Source of the DNA: Straminergon stramineum
Taxonomy: Eukaryota > Streptophyta > Bryopsida > Hypnales > Calliergonaceae
Length of the DNA stretch: 64,000 nucleotides
Direction of reading: 5' to 3'
NCBI GenBank assembly: GCA_963920665.1
Contig: OY987269.1
Location: 22,632,501 to 22,696,500 of the forward strand
Below are positions 1 to 11,377 of this stretch, piece by piece. Under the pieces are notes generated by a model. It made no database searches and was not told where the DNA came from. It worked only from the letters and a program-made list of their open reading frames with translations. A program made the translations under genes and the position numbers. How positions within the stretch are numbered: the stretch's first letter is position 1; every line of letters starts with the position of its first letter.

Positions 1-1646
1 TGGAGTTGCCCTTCGTATTCGCGCGCCCTGGACCAGAGAGATTAGCCAATCCTGCCGGCATATATCTATTATACCCTGCTTGCGAATTCTCCATGCCGAA
101 GGTAGCAACCAGTAGCGACTCTGCTAGAATATGACCGTCCATAGCCTCTAGAACCCTGTCCCGTGACGGCTGCACAGAATAAACACATTGGTGGTGTAAG
201 AACAAGCGCTCATGACAACAATGAAAAAGAATAGACCGTAATGCAGACTAAGTAAACAATGTTAAAATTGACAATGCAGTTGAGATATAAGACCGTGAAA
301 GTATTGCATCGTAACGGAATACCACGTGTAAGAGGCGAACGATGTTATTTGCACAGTGAGATTATACTTTAATTTTAGTGGAAATGACTTAAATGCCTGA
401 ATCCTGCTCAATGAAAGGTCTAAGACTAACCATACCCCTTCTATACCATTCGTTACAGAAGTGACCTCACCTTCTTGGGAACCTTGAGTTTCGTGTCAAG
501 TGCGTAGAAATGAATCTCGTAACGGTGTTCGCTGTCAGAGGGGATTGGACCACGGTATCCAGTGGACTTAAAATCATTCACACCTTCCAGGATTTCGCTA
601 GCTTCGTCATCGTCGTTGCCATGGTCCTTCACTGTGAAACCCTCCGGCAATCCTGGCCAAGACGAGATTTGAATAAACTCAGATTTCAAATGCACATGAA
701 ATAAATCGGACAGCAAACTGTCCTGTGCTTGTAATGAATTCAAGGCAATGCACTAGAATGAGCAGGTCATATTTCATTTACATCGTCAGATTATGGCATG
801 TATTGTACAAATCTGATTAGAAAACTTCCACATTTTCGTTGTGGACACATGTAAAGGTGCATTTAGAACTTCATTTATCCCCCACTAGAGTGGATTGAGT
901 GTAATATTTAATTCATCTATTCCTCCAGAAATTCAATATTCTCAGATTCAGTCACACAGTCATCCAAATGACACATACCTTTCATGGTGGGAGGGATGTT
1001 GACTACTACCCTGGAAAAATGAAACAGCAAACACGCAACTTACTCATCAGTTCATCGTCAAAGATAAGAAACAATGTCTCCCTGGACGTAGTACAAACCA
1101 TCACGGTCATGGAAGCCTTCTCACCACGACATCATTCGAGGAAGCGGATATTGAAGTGTCCCAGCGTATTAGTCAAAGATCCTAGCCTAATCCTCTAACC
1201 TATAATCCAAATCACACGTACTGAGAGAGGACAGCCATAACAAACACCAAGACTTCGTAAATTTCAGCCCCTTCAATACCACTCTCTAATATCCTCACCA
1301 AACCCTTGAAAGCTCCTCTGCTACTACAATTGCAGCGATTGAAAACTCTTCTACTGTAACGATTTCAGAACTTGAAAGCTCTTCTACAAAAACTTGAAGA
1401 ATGAATGGAACCGTGCGCATACCAGTGCACAAACGGGTTGGGGCTGGGATCCGCGGGATCCGGAGAATCGGGATCCTCCATTATGATCGCCAAGCTCTCC
1501 GTCCCCTCGGGAACCTCATACCATTCCAGCGGCGGCGACACATCCTTCACGGCGCCTTGTCCATCTTGTGTGTACTTCCGAGGGATCTTTCCGCCGTGGC
1601 TGATCGCCTTGCTGCTCAGAATCATTCCTCCAGCTTCTTCCGCCAT
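1..1646 (-). CDS. PEBP-like protein, YbhB/YbcL type (3' end beyond window)
   Basis: Exons, in reading order: 1646-1423, 1010-979, 652-471 and 169 to beyond base 1. Splice phases 2, 1 and 0 fit without a stop. The protein starts MAEEAGGMILSSKAISHGGK and carries the family's landmarks: a DPDSPDP ligand-pocket motif at about residues 58-64, HW at 74-75, GLPEGF at 86-91, a YRGPIP segment at 118-123 and HRY at 128-130. Family knowledge: PEBP-fold proteins bind anionic or phospholipid head groups. This branch resembles the bacterial YbhB/YbcL proteins and their plant cytosolic homologues rather than FT/TFL1, and its biological role is poorly known. There is no signal peptide. Exon 2 is only 32 bp. 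After the usual C-terminal helix (DGHILAESLL) the reading frame continues past the point where I expect relatives to end, so either a longer tail or a missed donor is possible. Regulation is not visible. Confidence 0.88.
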
Positions 1647-3337
1647 AGCTACGAATGCTCAAACACGGGCGACAACACTAAACTCAACACAACAATTAGG
1701 AAAACACAACCCACAAAATTGAATACAAGACTACAGGCAACCCACAACTTGGAAACCTAACTTGGATTCTGAGGAAGTATGATAGAGAACTGCAAATTGT
1801 GAAAGTGGGGATGATGGTTTGTGAGATAGAATTCTCCTGCGGCGGGGTTTATGAGGTGTCCAGTTGTGAAAGGGAAATGAAGTGGCGGTCTCGGGGGGGG
1901 GACACCTGGCGGATGTGGATAGACTTGCCATTGTGGAGTCGCCACGTATCCGACACCCCGTCACGTTGCTGAGATTTTCTATGGGGGGTGGATAATGGCA
2001 GCGGATGGTTTCTTGTAGTCTCATCCGGCAATCTCATCCATTGTCTGTAAACTTCCAACCAGGGCTTTTATCTTTACTTTTTGAGAAAGTGTTAGGATGG
2101 CAATCACTGAAAATTGGATGAAGCACTGTATTTCTACAATCATCCATCTTTGGGACTAAAACTCCTAGTCACTTTTCAATTATATTCATGTATCTTTTCA
2201 TCCGAATTTGATGACTTTACCCACATTTTATATGGAAAATTAATGAAATTTTTGGGGCAGAAAAAGAGTACTCATCAATCTATTTTGCAAAAGTAGAGAT
2301 TTATTTTGAAATGGTGCAATTTGGTGCAATTTGGTGATAAATTTAGAGGTTTTGCACTTTGGGTTACAAAGAACAAATGACCTTTAGCTTAGCCCTTAAC
2401 AAATAGTTCTATCTAAGGTAGATGCACCTAAAGTCATTTAAATGAGCATGGTTTCTATTAATAATATTATACCACAAAAGATCAAATTGTAATTTATATT
2501 TGAATGGAATCAAACACTCTAAATCAATGAAAAGAGGTTAATAAATGTAATATATGCCCCCTATATTGGGGTTGGTTCATTTTTCATTCATGGACCTCTC
2601 TTAACTACACAACACTAAGCATCAATGGTAGAACTTTCATTTTTTAATAGTGTTTTCTAATTCATCAGATTCTCATTTTTGAGTTACTAATCTTTGTAGT
2701 GAAGGAATCATTTGTACTCAATAGCATCGGAATCATTGGACCTATGATATGGACCTCTCAACTACTTAATGCTATATATATAATTTAGAATCCTTTATTC
2801 TAAATATGAATGCAAATTTTTCAAATTTATCAATGATGGTAACTACTAAATTCTAGCATTTTTTTTCAAGGGTAAAAATTTGCACTACATCAATTTCCAT
2901 GGTTAAAATTCCTAATTAAGCTTGAATAAAATCATTCTACCTTAACGCTATGTAGCATTAAGGTACCATACATCATAAGGATGGGGGCCTCCAAAATTTT
3001 CAACTTCTTGGATAAAATTATGTACAAAAACTCTTTTCTTTTGAGATTAGATACTTTGTATTTCTCTACCTTACCAAACCAATTTTAGGTATCTAAGTTT
3101 AAATAAGAGTCCAAAATAAGAACCAATGGATAATTTTAAAAGTAAAAATATCAAGATTATTCAACTAAAAACTCACATTTGATTATAACAATTATAATTC
3201 TATGTATACAAATAAGCTCAAATGGACAATTTAAGGGTACTTGTGTTTAGAATAAGAAGTATAATATAAAAGTATTAATGAGGGGTTAATTTAGATGTGA
3301 CTTAAGATGAGATTTTTTTTAATCCATAAAGATCTTT
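1647..3337. other. PEBP gene upstream region and AT-rich spacer
   Basis: About 400 bases next to the PEBP start codon (to roughly 2060) have gene-like base composition and probably hold its 5' UTR and promoter. No clear TATA box was assigned. Beyond about 2100 the sequence becomes AT-rich with no convincing coding region or clear repeat. Confidence 0.4.
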
Positions 3338-3450
3338 CATGTTTAGACAACGATGCTAGCATGTGAGCCTAGAAATGAGAGTCCATGAGCCTTGAGCCTC
3401 GGTGTAAGTAGATATTCTACAACTATGAAAGGTACTTGTAACATAGGTAC

Positions 3451-3489
<39 letters not shown>

Positions 3490-3722
3490 TATAACCATGG
3501 AAGGTGCTTGTAACATAGGTACTTACAACTTAGACACCTATAATATGAACATCCTATAACTGTAGAAGGTGATTAATACAACATAGGTACCTACAACATA
3601 GACACCTATAATTATAAACATCCTATAACTATGGAAGATACCAATAACATAGGAGCCTAGGCTCCTAAGCTCCTTGGCTCAAGATCCTAGACTCACATAC
3701 TAGCAACCGTGCATGTTTAGAG
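3338..3722. repeat. Foldback element with internal minisatellite
   Basis: The left arm (about 3338-3405, containing GATGCTAGCATGTGAGCCTAG) is matched imperfectly by the reverse complement of the right arm (about 3655-3722). Between the arms lie about four copies of a unit near 68 bp, beginning around 3415, 3486, 3551 and 3620, each with a CTATAACTATGGAAGGT-like core. A (TA)n run of about 33 bp sits at 3455-3487. Arms enclosing a minisatellite suggest a foldback-type non-autonomous element. No coding capacity is seen. Confidence 0.55.
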
Positions 3723-3838
3723 GTCCAAAACTCCTTCAAAATACTAGTCTCCAAAGCAAGGCTAAAATCTTCATCTATATTTATTTTTTAACACATCCAA
3801 CTACAAGATCTTTTAGTTAATTTGTTAGAGTACACCCT

Positions 3839-4118
3839 CATTAGAAGAGAATGAGCATTTGTGGAAGCCCGCAAGTTCCCACAAGTTCTCAAATTGTGGG
3901 AATTTGGCCACAGCATCTCACTAATGTGGCCATGCGATGTCCAAGTCAGATAATAATAAAAAAATATTTTTTCATATTCTTTCTGAAAAAAAATTTCAAT
4001 TTTTTCATTTTTTCAATAATTTTTTAATAGTTTTAAATTTTGGCTAGGCCTAGCTGGTTCCTAGCCTAGGGAACTAGTGTGAAATGGGATTACAAGGCAA
4101 CTAAATTTCCTCTAATGC
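3839..4118. repeat. Inverted-repeat element, CATTAG family, copy 1
   Basis: Starts CATTAGAAGAGAATGAG and ends with the reverse complement of CATTAGAGGAAATTTAG. The interior is an AT-rich hairpin-like stretch. It resembles the element at 35062-35404 in termini, size class and interior composition, including the GTTCCC/GGGAAC words inside the arms. No protein is encoded. Confidence 0.5.
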
Positions 4119-4339
4119 TCCTAAAATTTCAAAATAAAAAACCTTACCAATAGCAAGATCATGATGCTTGGGTTTCAAAAAGAAGTCTTTCCAACTCTTT
4201 CCAAATGGTTATATAGATTTCATCTTTCAACATTTTATCCCAAAATGTATAGATCCTACAATTTGAAACTCTCCAACATATTTTGAAGAAATAAGTTGAT
4301 AATACATGTAAAGATTCTAAAAAAAGATTCATATTCATA

Positions 4340-4683
4340 CTTGAAAAAATAGGAAGTAGAAAAAAATAGAGAAGGGTTAGAAATACTAAATTGTTAAGAA
4401 TTTAGTTACGAAATTAAAAAAATGCCAATTCCAATGGTTGTAATATTGTAATAAACAATCAACATCTAATGATTTATTTTTTCCAATTCTTTTGAAAATT
4501 TAGTTAAATAAAGGATTTCAAAGTTTATTTTAGAGTAAAGATTTCATAACTACCCACAAACAAGAACTCCTCATAACTTTCATCTCATTAATCAAAATAG
4601 CATGATTCAAAGCTTTCAATGTATATATAACTTTGGAAAACCAATTCTAAATTTTTATTTGTTGAAAAAGTGATTTTTTTGAT
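4340..4683 (+). mobile_element. TTAACCCC family A, left fragment of an interrupted copy
   Basis: This segment aligns by eye with the middle of the intact copy at 10346-11280. Shared landmarks are the 'aatgccaat.ccaatgg' block, 'gttaaataaagga.ttcaaag' and the run ending in 'gaaaaagtgatttttt'. Similarity stops abruptly near 4683 and resumes near 8935, so a later insertion split this copy. The left end of the element was not located. Confidence 0.55.
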
Positions 4684-5809
4684 CACCCTATCGTACGCAC
4701 AATCTAGGTGTAAATACCCTTACAACACTCGAACGTTGTAAAATGACTCGAATTATTGTCCCAATGAATTCTAGTATGTTGTTACAAGCTAAGGTATCTA
4801 GATTTCTTTCCTTTCTCAATCCTTCTAATTCCTTACTCTCTTCCGATTGCCTCTCTATCCGGAATTCAATCCGGATCTAGCCTCTCTTCGGATTCGGGTT
4901 ACGACTTCTCTTACTTACTAGTTTTCTATTCCTTTGTTTTACCCTTAGAGGGTCCTCTTTTGATCTTGTAGAGGGGTAGGGACTCACCACTCATATTCCT
5001 CACACTCTCTTCTCTCTCTAACTATACATACTCCCATAACCATGTGTTGTAATAGATTAGACACGTATAGTAAGTACCCTCACAACTTCCCAAATGGACG
5101 ATCCGGAAAGTAGATCACTCAAGGCTATTTCCAACCTCTTTCACTACATCGACAGATTAAGGACACATGGAATTGATAGGGGATAGTTTTCCTCGTTGCT
5201 AGACTAATCTTGTGGTGGGAAAACCTTCTAGTGAGTAGGAACTTCCTACTAGCGATTGCCTATCTTTGCACGGAATCACACTAGATTCCAGACTCACATC
5301 CACACTACTCCTTGCCGGGTTACGGTTTTGGTAATTTAAAGGCACCACACGCAAATCCTCATTCACAAGTCTAAACCTCGTCACAAACATACTTTCCCAA
5401 TCCAACCCAGTTACCTAAAATCTGGATTCCTCCTTTCTCCTTCCCTCTTACACCTCAGTACTCATACAAACAACCAAGCAAAAACTTTGTGTATAATGTT
5501 GAACCTAGAATGTCCACCTGGTGGCTCAAATTAAAGAAAGGGAACTCAATAAACAATTGAAAGCACTTGGATAGAATGAGAGGGCAACAAACTTGGCCAC
5601 TTGTAAAAACCAAAAAGAAAAGGCAAAAAGCCACTCCAAAATGAGGGTGTCCACACAATGATCCCCCAAGATATCTGGAAAGTCAAAGGCAAGTGGCCCC
5701 TAAAAACCCAGAATTCGAGCCCATGCTTGGAAACCCATTCCAAAACTAAAAATTCTAATCTTAACTAACTGAAATCATCCTAACTACTTCGCCTTCCTCG
5801 CCTTTTTCA

Positions 5810-7740
5810 AACTACTAGTTGCCGACTTGATTCGTTGGTGCCCTGTTGGTTGCCTTCACCGAAGTCATCTTGAGCACTGCCTGGGTTTGAATCTTACGCG
5901 CCACTGGTGGGGGCAAATCGTCATCGTCCTCTGACTTTGTTTTTGTCTTGGTCTAATACTCTTCTTCATTTGACTTCCCAATGATCTGGACCTCTTCCTC
6001 GATCTTCTTCTTCTGTTGGAGATGTCTCATCCAATACTATCATTGCACTCTCCTTCCTTGGTGGGGGCTATTGCATGTGTTCGAAACTTTTCGAATGGAT
6101 CCGGGTTGGATTCGTCATGACTCCAATCCAGTCAATCAAATTGCTCTAGATTGGTAATCCGGGTGTCTTGAAAGTATCCTTCCTAGTTGGCCGGGTGGTC
6201 AAAACATTCGGTGAAGTAGAAATTTCCGATAGTACCGAAACTCTTGGTACACTCGACTCTCTTTCTAACTCAAGTACCATCTTCCCACTCATTTGTATCG
6301 CATTCCATACCTAACTCGAAAAGCGTTTCGTAGATTGATAAAGGCCAGCCCTCAGACCTTCCAATTGTGGCTACAGTGGAACTGATGGAGTCCGCCTAAC
6401 CGGAGTTCCCGTAACAATAGGGAGTTCCATAAACTGGATGAAGTCCATGGCCTAATCTAGATCAAGGTGACCCAACAGTTGGTGTATCTCCTTCAACACT
6501 GTTTCTATCCGAGCTAAAAAGTTGACCAAGATTGTTACTATCTTCAATCTAGTCACATGCCCCTCTTGGATTAACCGGTCGTTGAAGAGAGCAACTTTGG
6601 TGATGACCTTTGATGGCTCCACTACCAAGCTAGTCAAGCTCTTGACAAGTTGGAGAGCCTCCTTCTCTCTTTGCTTGGATGCTGCAATCTCTCCATCCAC
6701 CCATTTCACGCAGAATTGGAGGTCTTGTCGTTCCTTCTCTAAGTTTGGGATCTATTCATCCTTTCCCCTCAAGTCATCCGAACTCGTCTATCATTTGATT
6801 TCGTCGAGGACTTTATCCAGCCCAACCTTTAGCTTTTTGGCGACCTCGATCAAGAGATCCTCCATGTTGTCGTTGTATTGCTTGGCCTGTATCACCTACT
6901 CAATTCCAGCATCGCAGAATGCCGAGACTCTTAAATTTTGCTTCTCTGGAATTAGGAGCTTTCCTCATGAGGCCGGATTCGTGGACTTCCTCCTCCTCTC
7001 GCAGCAGTCAACAAGCGGCTCTTCCTCTTCTAGCTCTTCATCTTCAAATTCCGGCTGATCTGGCTCGACTTCGCTTGTGAGGCCATACTTTAAGAGGGTG
7101 GATCTGGTGTTATACTCTATCATTTCTTCACTACTCAGAACCTCTACCTAGTGGTAAAGATGGAATAGGTAAGGACTAATGGGACTAAGCTTATTTTTTC
7201 CGACATGGTCAACGAGTTTGGACACTACGCCCGCGATACACTTCCCTCAATGCACAAGTCTACTTTCCATTGTTCCAAAGATGGTGTTCGCCACCATGAC
7301 CGTAATCCGAGTAAGCTTTTCTGGATACAAAATCAGAATTAGAAATTCTAACACTTGTCTATGCCTCTTGTCCGTGTAGTCACTAATAGTATTCTCCTCC
7401 TTCTCATTAGTTGAACTCTTAAATCTTCCAGTTGTGTACTTATCTACTCTGGAGGCTAATCCGGATCCATTCCTCTAGAATCCGTAGACTTCCACCCAAA
7501 TATCCTTCATCTAAGCTATAGGTCAACCCCTTCTTGTCAACTCGTATTAATTCGGAGCTCCTACAATGAACTCCTAAATCATCTCCTCATTCTTGAGGGT
7601 CCACAGTCTCCATATCAACTTGACACACCCTATACACATTAGATCTTCTTCTAACTGCTTCCAGATGTTTGGGTTAGTAGGGATGGCGGAACACACCATC
7701 AAAACTATGATTGTATGTTTGCAGCTACTACCTTCTACCA
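5810..7740 (-). pseudogene. Decayed coding region of an unrecognised repeat-borne protein
   Basis: Read on the minus strand, several consecutive segments look like protein but are broken by stops and frame changes. From the 5' side they are a segment containing NPNIWKQLEEDLMCIGC and LIWRLWTLKNEEMI (about 7720-7570); a segment with EYNTRSTLLKYGL followed by an acidic patch (about 7125-6900); a charged helical segment with AKQYNDNMEDLLIEVAKKL (about 6895-6785); another with VDGEIAASKQREKEALQLV (6709-6452); and a basic tail with DDDDLPPPVARKIQTQ ending at a stop near 5810. The composition suggests a charged, partly coiled-coil protein. No known domain was recognised. It could be the gag-like or accessory product of a retroelement, or a captured host gene. 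Function is not assigned. Confidence 0.45.
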
Positions 7741-7879
7741 TAGAGTGCTTGTCATGACCCTTGTCACAACCCTTTGATGGATGAATACATTGATGGATGA
7801 GATAATTTTGATGATTGTGTCATGACCTTCATGTCATGGCCTTTGATGGATCAATGCATTGATGAATAAACTAATCCTT

Positions 7880-8160
7880 AATGAAATGTGCACTAGTGGA
7901 CAAGCAGAGATTGCCTAGAGATAGATTTCTCCAAATGGTGGATTTGTATGCTGGAGTTAAACAACTCCAGTTGGATGACAAGGACACTAGAGTGCTTGGA
8001 GATGGATATCTCCAGATGATGGATTTATACAGTGGAGTTAGACAAGTCCACTTGGATGATTAGTGCACTGGATTTAGATAATTCCCAGAGGATGATAAGT
8101 GTGATGGAACTTGGAGTTAGATAACTCCAAATAGAAGATCAAGATGTGGATAAGAAATAG
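7880..8160. repeat. Short degenerate tandem repeat, unit about 90 bp
   Basis: A unit containing 'gatttctccaaatggtgga' followed by 'ctggagttaaacaactccag' (from about 7900) recurs from about 7991 and, more degraded, near 8070-8140. Each unit carries a small inverted GGAGTTA/AACTCC-type motif. A partly open frame crosses the first two units but ends without protein-like features. Confidence 0.5.
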
Positions 8161-8934
8161 ATTGCATGAGATATTGATCTAGAGAAGTACAACTAAGACT
8201 TTTACCTTAATGGATGGTTCTAGATGAAACCAAGAATAGAAAGCTAAACATAGAAAAGAAGTCTTCGTCTATTTCAAAGACTAATTGTCTTTATTGATAA
8301 TCTCTAGTATATAAGAAGAGCTCGGGGGTGAGGAGACTATCTTTTGGAGATTGATCTCTTTCTATGGTCAAATGGTTGAGCTCTTGTAGAAACCTTCTTG
8401 TTAATATACATATGTTTGTTTGTTTAAGAGTTCCTTTGTGATTTTAAGTTACAAGCCATGGGAGGTTTGTAGCAATGCTAATACTAAATATGGATCCGGT
8501 GTGGCAACATTGACCTCACTTTTCACTACCAGATGCGGTCACTAACTCACCACTCTTTCACTCAACTATATGCGCGCGAAGTGCTATGGAAGAAAAAGAA
8601 AGAAATGGAGGTGGCAGTGGGTTTAAGTACCTAACAATCTACCGACGGTTCCTGACGGAGAATGGGTAGAAGACCATTCCTGTAACGGTACCCTAGATTC
8701 CTAGGCCGGGACTCTAGGCAATAGGTTCTCCCTATCCGGATCATTTCCGGTTTCTAGATCTGACTTTGGTCCAGTTACGGAGCATCTGTTAGGTTTCTAG
8801 TAACTAATATTAAAGTTCACGCCTAACTAATTCTAATTTCGTTTGCCTTATAAAAAAAATGAATTTTATTACTCTATCCTAGTCCTATTCTATCCTAATT
8901 CAATCCATTCCAAGTTTCTGTGTTCCCACACACC

Positions 8935-9136
8935 TTGGGTTGAAAAAAACTACATATCATATAATAACTTTTTAACTATGTAGTCAAAAGTTACAAAAAT
9001 TGTTGCACCTCAAAGCTATTCCTCAACCAAATGTTGTGTGAAAATTCAAAGAGAAAAATGAAAATAGTTTGTTCCTAGTGAGCTTCCTAAAGTTCTTATG
9101 TTGCCAAAAAATATTCTTTGGTCCTTTATGAATTAA
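8935..9136 (+). mobile_element. TTAACCCC family A, right fragment of the interrupted copy
   Basis: Matches the right end of the family as seen in reverse in the copy at 36659-37610 ('aactacatatcat..aataactttttaac', 'ttgccaaaaaa.a.t.tttggtcct'). It ends at a TTAA (9133-9136) after a degraded terminal motif. Together with 4340-4683 it forms one element interrupted by 4684-8934. Confidence 0.55.
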
Positions 9137-10345
9137 ACTTCTTCTAATACCAATAGAGAACTTATATTTTGAGCTAATTGTACCCAATTGCAACCTTGTT
9201 GCAAAACCAATCTAGACAAATTCTTGCCTGAAATGTAAACAATATCTTTTGAACAAAAAAAAGCCTAAGGTTAGTATTGGATATGTTCATAAACATCACA
9301 TTGAAAATTTTAGACTTTTAGAATTTAAAACCTTTTTTCAATTATCTACAAGGCCTAACAAAAAACTAAGGGAGTTTAAAATTTTAATTATATTCAAATG
9401 TTGTTTTAGATGCTTTAGATGTATCTACCTTAATACACCCAACACATCAAATGTTACCCTCAATAAAATATTTTTATTACTATTGAGAGGTTTTCAAAGA
9501 ATTCTTCATTATTCTACAACAAAAAAGTCACTTGTACAAAACAACACAAATCAACACAAATCAACACGTTTTGTTTCTTTGGAAAACTTGATTTAAACAT
9601 GCATAGAAAGTTGACTTGATTTTAACACACTTTGTGTTGATTTGAACTGCTTGATTCAGTTCTAGGTATCTACTAGTAAGTTCTTTGAAATGTTTTAATA
9701 TTATTTTGGAAAGATCTAGAGTTTTAAAGTTGAAGGGAAAAATTTGAGTTGGAGGTTTGGATAAGTTTCTTCAAAACATTTCAAGACATTATTTTAAAAT
9801 TTAGGATTTTAATTTAACTAAATTCAAGGAATAATTTTGCACTCTTTATTTCCAATCCTATGACCCAAACCTACATTGAATAGTTTCTTCATTAGTAACC
9901 AAAAAGAGTCAGAATAAGATTATCACTAAGTAAAACTTTCTTATTGTCTTGTACCATAGATATTTTTATGTATTTTCAAGTATTAAATAATATTTTCAAG
10001 TATTATGGGATTATTTTAAAGTTTCAAACTTTAAAATGATATTTCTTGATGTTTCTTACAAAATTTTGAAATATTCAAAAGATTAGGTAATATGGATGAA
10101 ATATTTTTGCAACATTTTGAACATTTCACTTTGTAATATTTCAAACATTGACATCTTCCAAAAAATATTGAATTTATGTTTGAATCTAACCTTCACATAT
10201 GGTACATTGGATCATAGATAAGAAGAATTATTGAGACAAATATTGCTCTGAAAAAGTTTGGAAGAGAGTTACATATAAACTAAAATCCAATGTGATACCT
10301 AAATTGTGGCATCTTTGCTATAAAACTTGGCTTCAAGCTGATGCA
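9137..10345. other. AT-rich spacer, nothing recognised
   Basis: Only AT-rich sequence with no coding, RNA or clear repeat structure that I can support. A chance open frame at 9249-9596 has low-complexity AT-driven composition. Confidence 0.4.
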
Positions 10346-11280
10346 TTAACCCCTAAAGTTCTTTGACTACCTTACCACCCAAAAACCTCAAAAACTGTCA
10401 TTTCTAATACAAGTACCAAATTTTTTTAAAATATCATTTTTGGACACATGTAACCATACGATCTTGTAGTAATCTACATTGAGAATATGTGGAAAAAATT
10501 TTCAGAAATTTCCACCATGTAGATTGCAAGATATTAACATTTGAAGTGACAAAAATCCTTTTTTTGGCCCTGCGAAAAACCGGGCAGCTGCACTTCACAA
10601 AATCCTATTTGTATGAAAAAACTGTCCAAAATGGTGGTGCTTCTTTAGATTCATTCTTGAAGTCAAGTTGTCTATATTCTTGAAAATTTTCAGATCATTT
10701 GGAATTGTGCAACATATAGGAAAAAAATAGTAAGTACAAAGATGTAGAGAATGATTCAAAATACGAAATTGTTAATAGTTTATTATTGGAATTGGAAAAT
10801 GCCAATCCCAATGGTGGAAATGTTGTAATAAACAATCTATACCCTATGATTTTATTTTTTTCCAAAAATATTAAAAATTGAGTTAAATAAAGGACTTCAA
10901 AGTTTATTTTAGAGTAGAAAATCAATAAGTGCCCATAAACTAAAACATCTCATAACTTTTGACTCATTGATCAAAATGGAATGATTCAAAGCTTTCTATG
11001 TATATATCAATCTAAAAAAACAATTGCAAATTTTTATTTTTGAAAAAAGTGATTTTTTCAGATCTGCCCGGACTGCCCGAGTTGAGAAACAAACAACATA
11101 TTAGGCCATAACTTTTGACTCATATTTCCAAATGTCCTGAAATTTAGTGCATATGAAAGATATTCCTTGTCCACACCTTCTATTAAATTTTGGGCCAAAA
11201 ACATGGAAATCTGTAGTCACACGTACCTGCCCAAAATTTCTATGTTGCCAAAAAAGGCACCTTGGTCCTTTAGGGGTTAA
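10346..11280 (+). mobile_element. TTAACCCC family A, intact copy A1 (935 bp)
   Basis: Begins TTAACCCCTAAAG and ends with CTTTAGGGGTTAA, a perfect 13-bp terminal inverted repeat including TTAA on both sides. The interior is AT-rich without coding capacity. The copy at 36659-37610 matches it in reverse orientation over most of its length. A TTAA at each edge and no other duplicated flank fit a TTAA-specific insertion (piggyBac-like) by a non-autonomous element. That class assignment is inference. Confidence 0.65.
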
Positions 11281-11377
11281 AGAAGAAATCTTTTTTAGAA
11301 GAAATCTTTTTTTTTAATTTTGGTGAATTACTTAATATTTCTCAATGTTTTTCTCTTTACAAAGGGATAATGGTTAT

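Larger units (their letters stand above)
4684..8934. mobile_element. About 4.25 kb insertion nested in a family A element
   Basis: The boundaries are set by the break in family A similarity on both sides. The interior has higher GC than the surrounding spacer and contains a decayed minus-strand coding region (5810-7740) and a short tandem repeat (7880-8160). No long terminal repeats, reverse transcriptase, integrase or transposase motifs were recognised, so the class is unknown. Both ends carry a 'tatccgga' word (near 4857 and 8738), which is too little to call LTRs. Confidence 0.4.

Noticed and set aside
6522..7058. 178-codon plus-strand open frame, Ser-rich
   Set aside because: It is the antisense of the decayed minus-strand coding region, whose reading is more protein-like; the plus reading is a compositional shadow.
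7751..8453. Possible solo LTR (TGTCATGAC...AAGTTACA)
   Set aside because: TG...CA ends alone are weak; no matching 5-bp target duplication and no second copy in the window.
9249..9596. 115-codon open frame in AT-rich spacer
   Set aside because: Lys/Phe/Asn-rich composition set by base content; no promoter, splice context or family resemblance.
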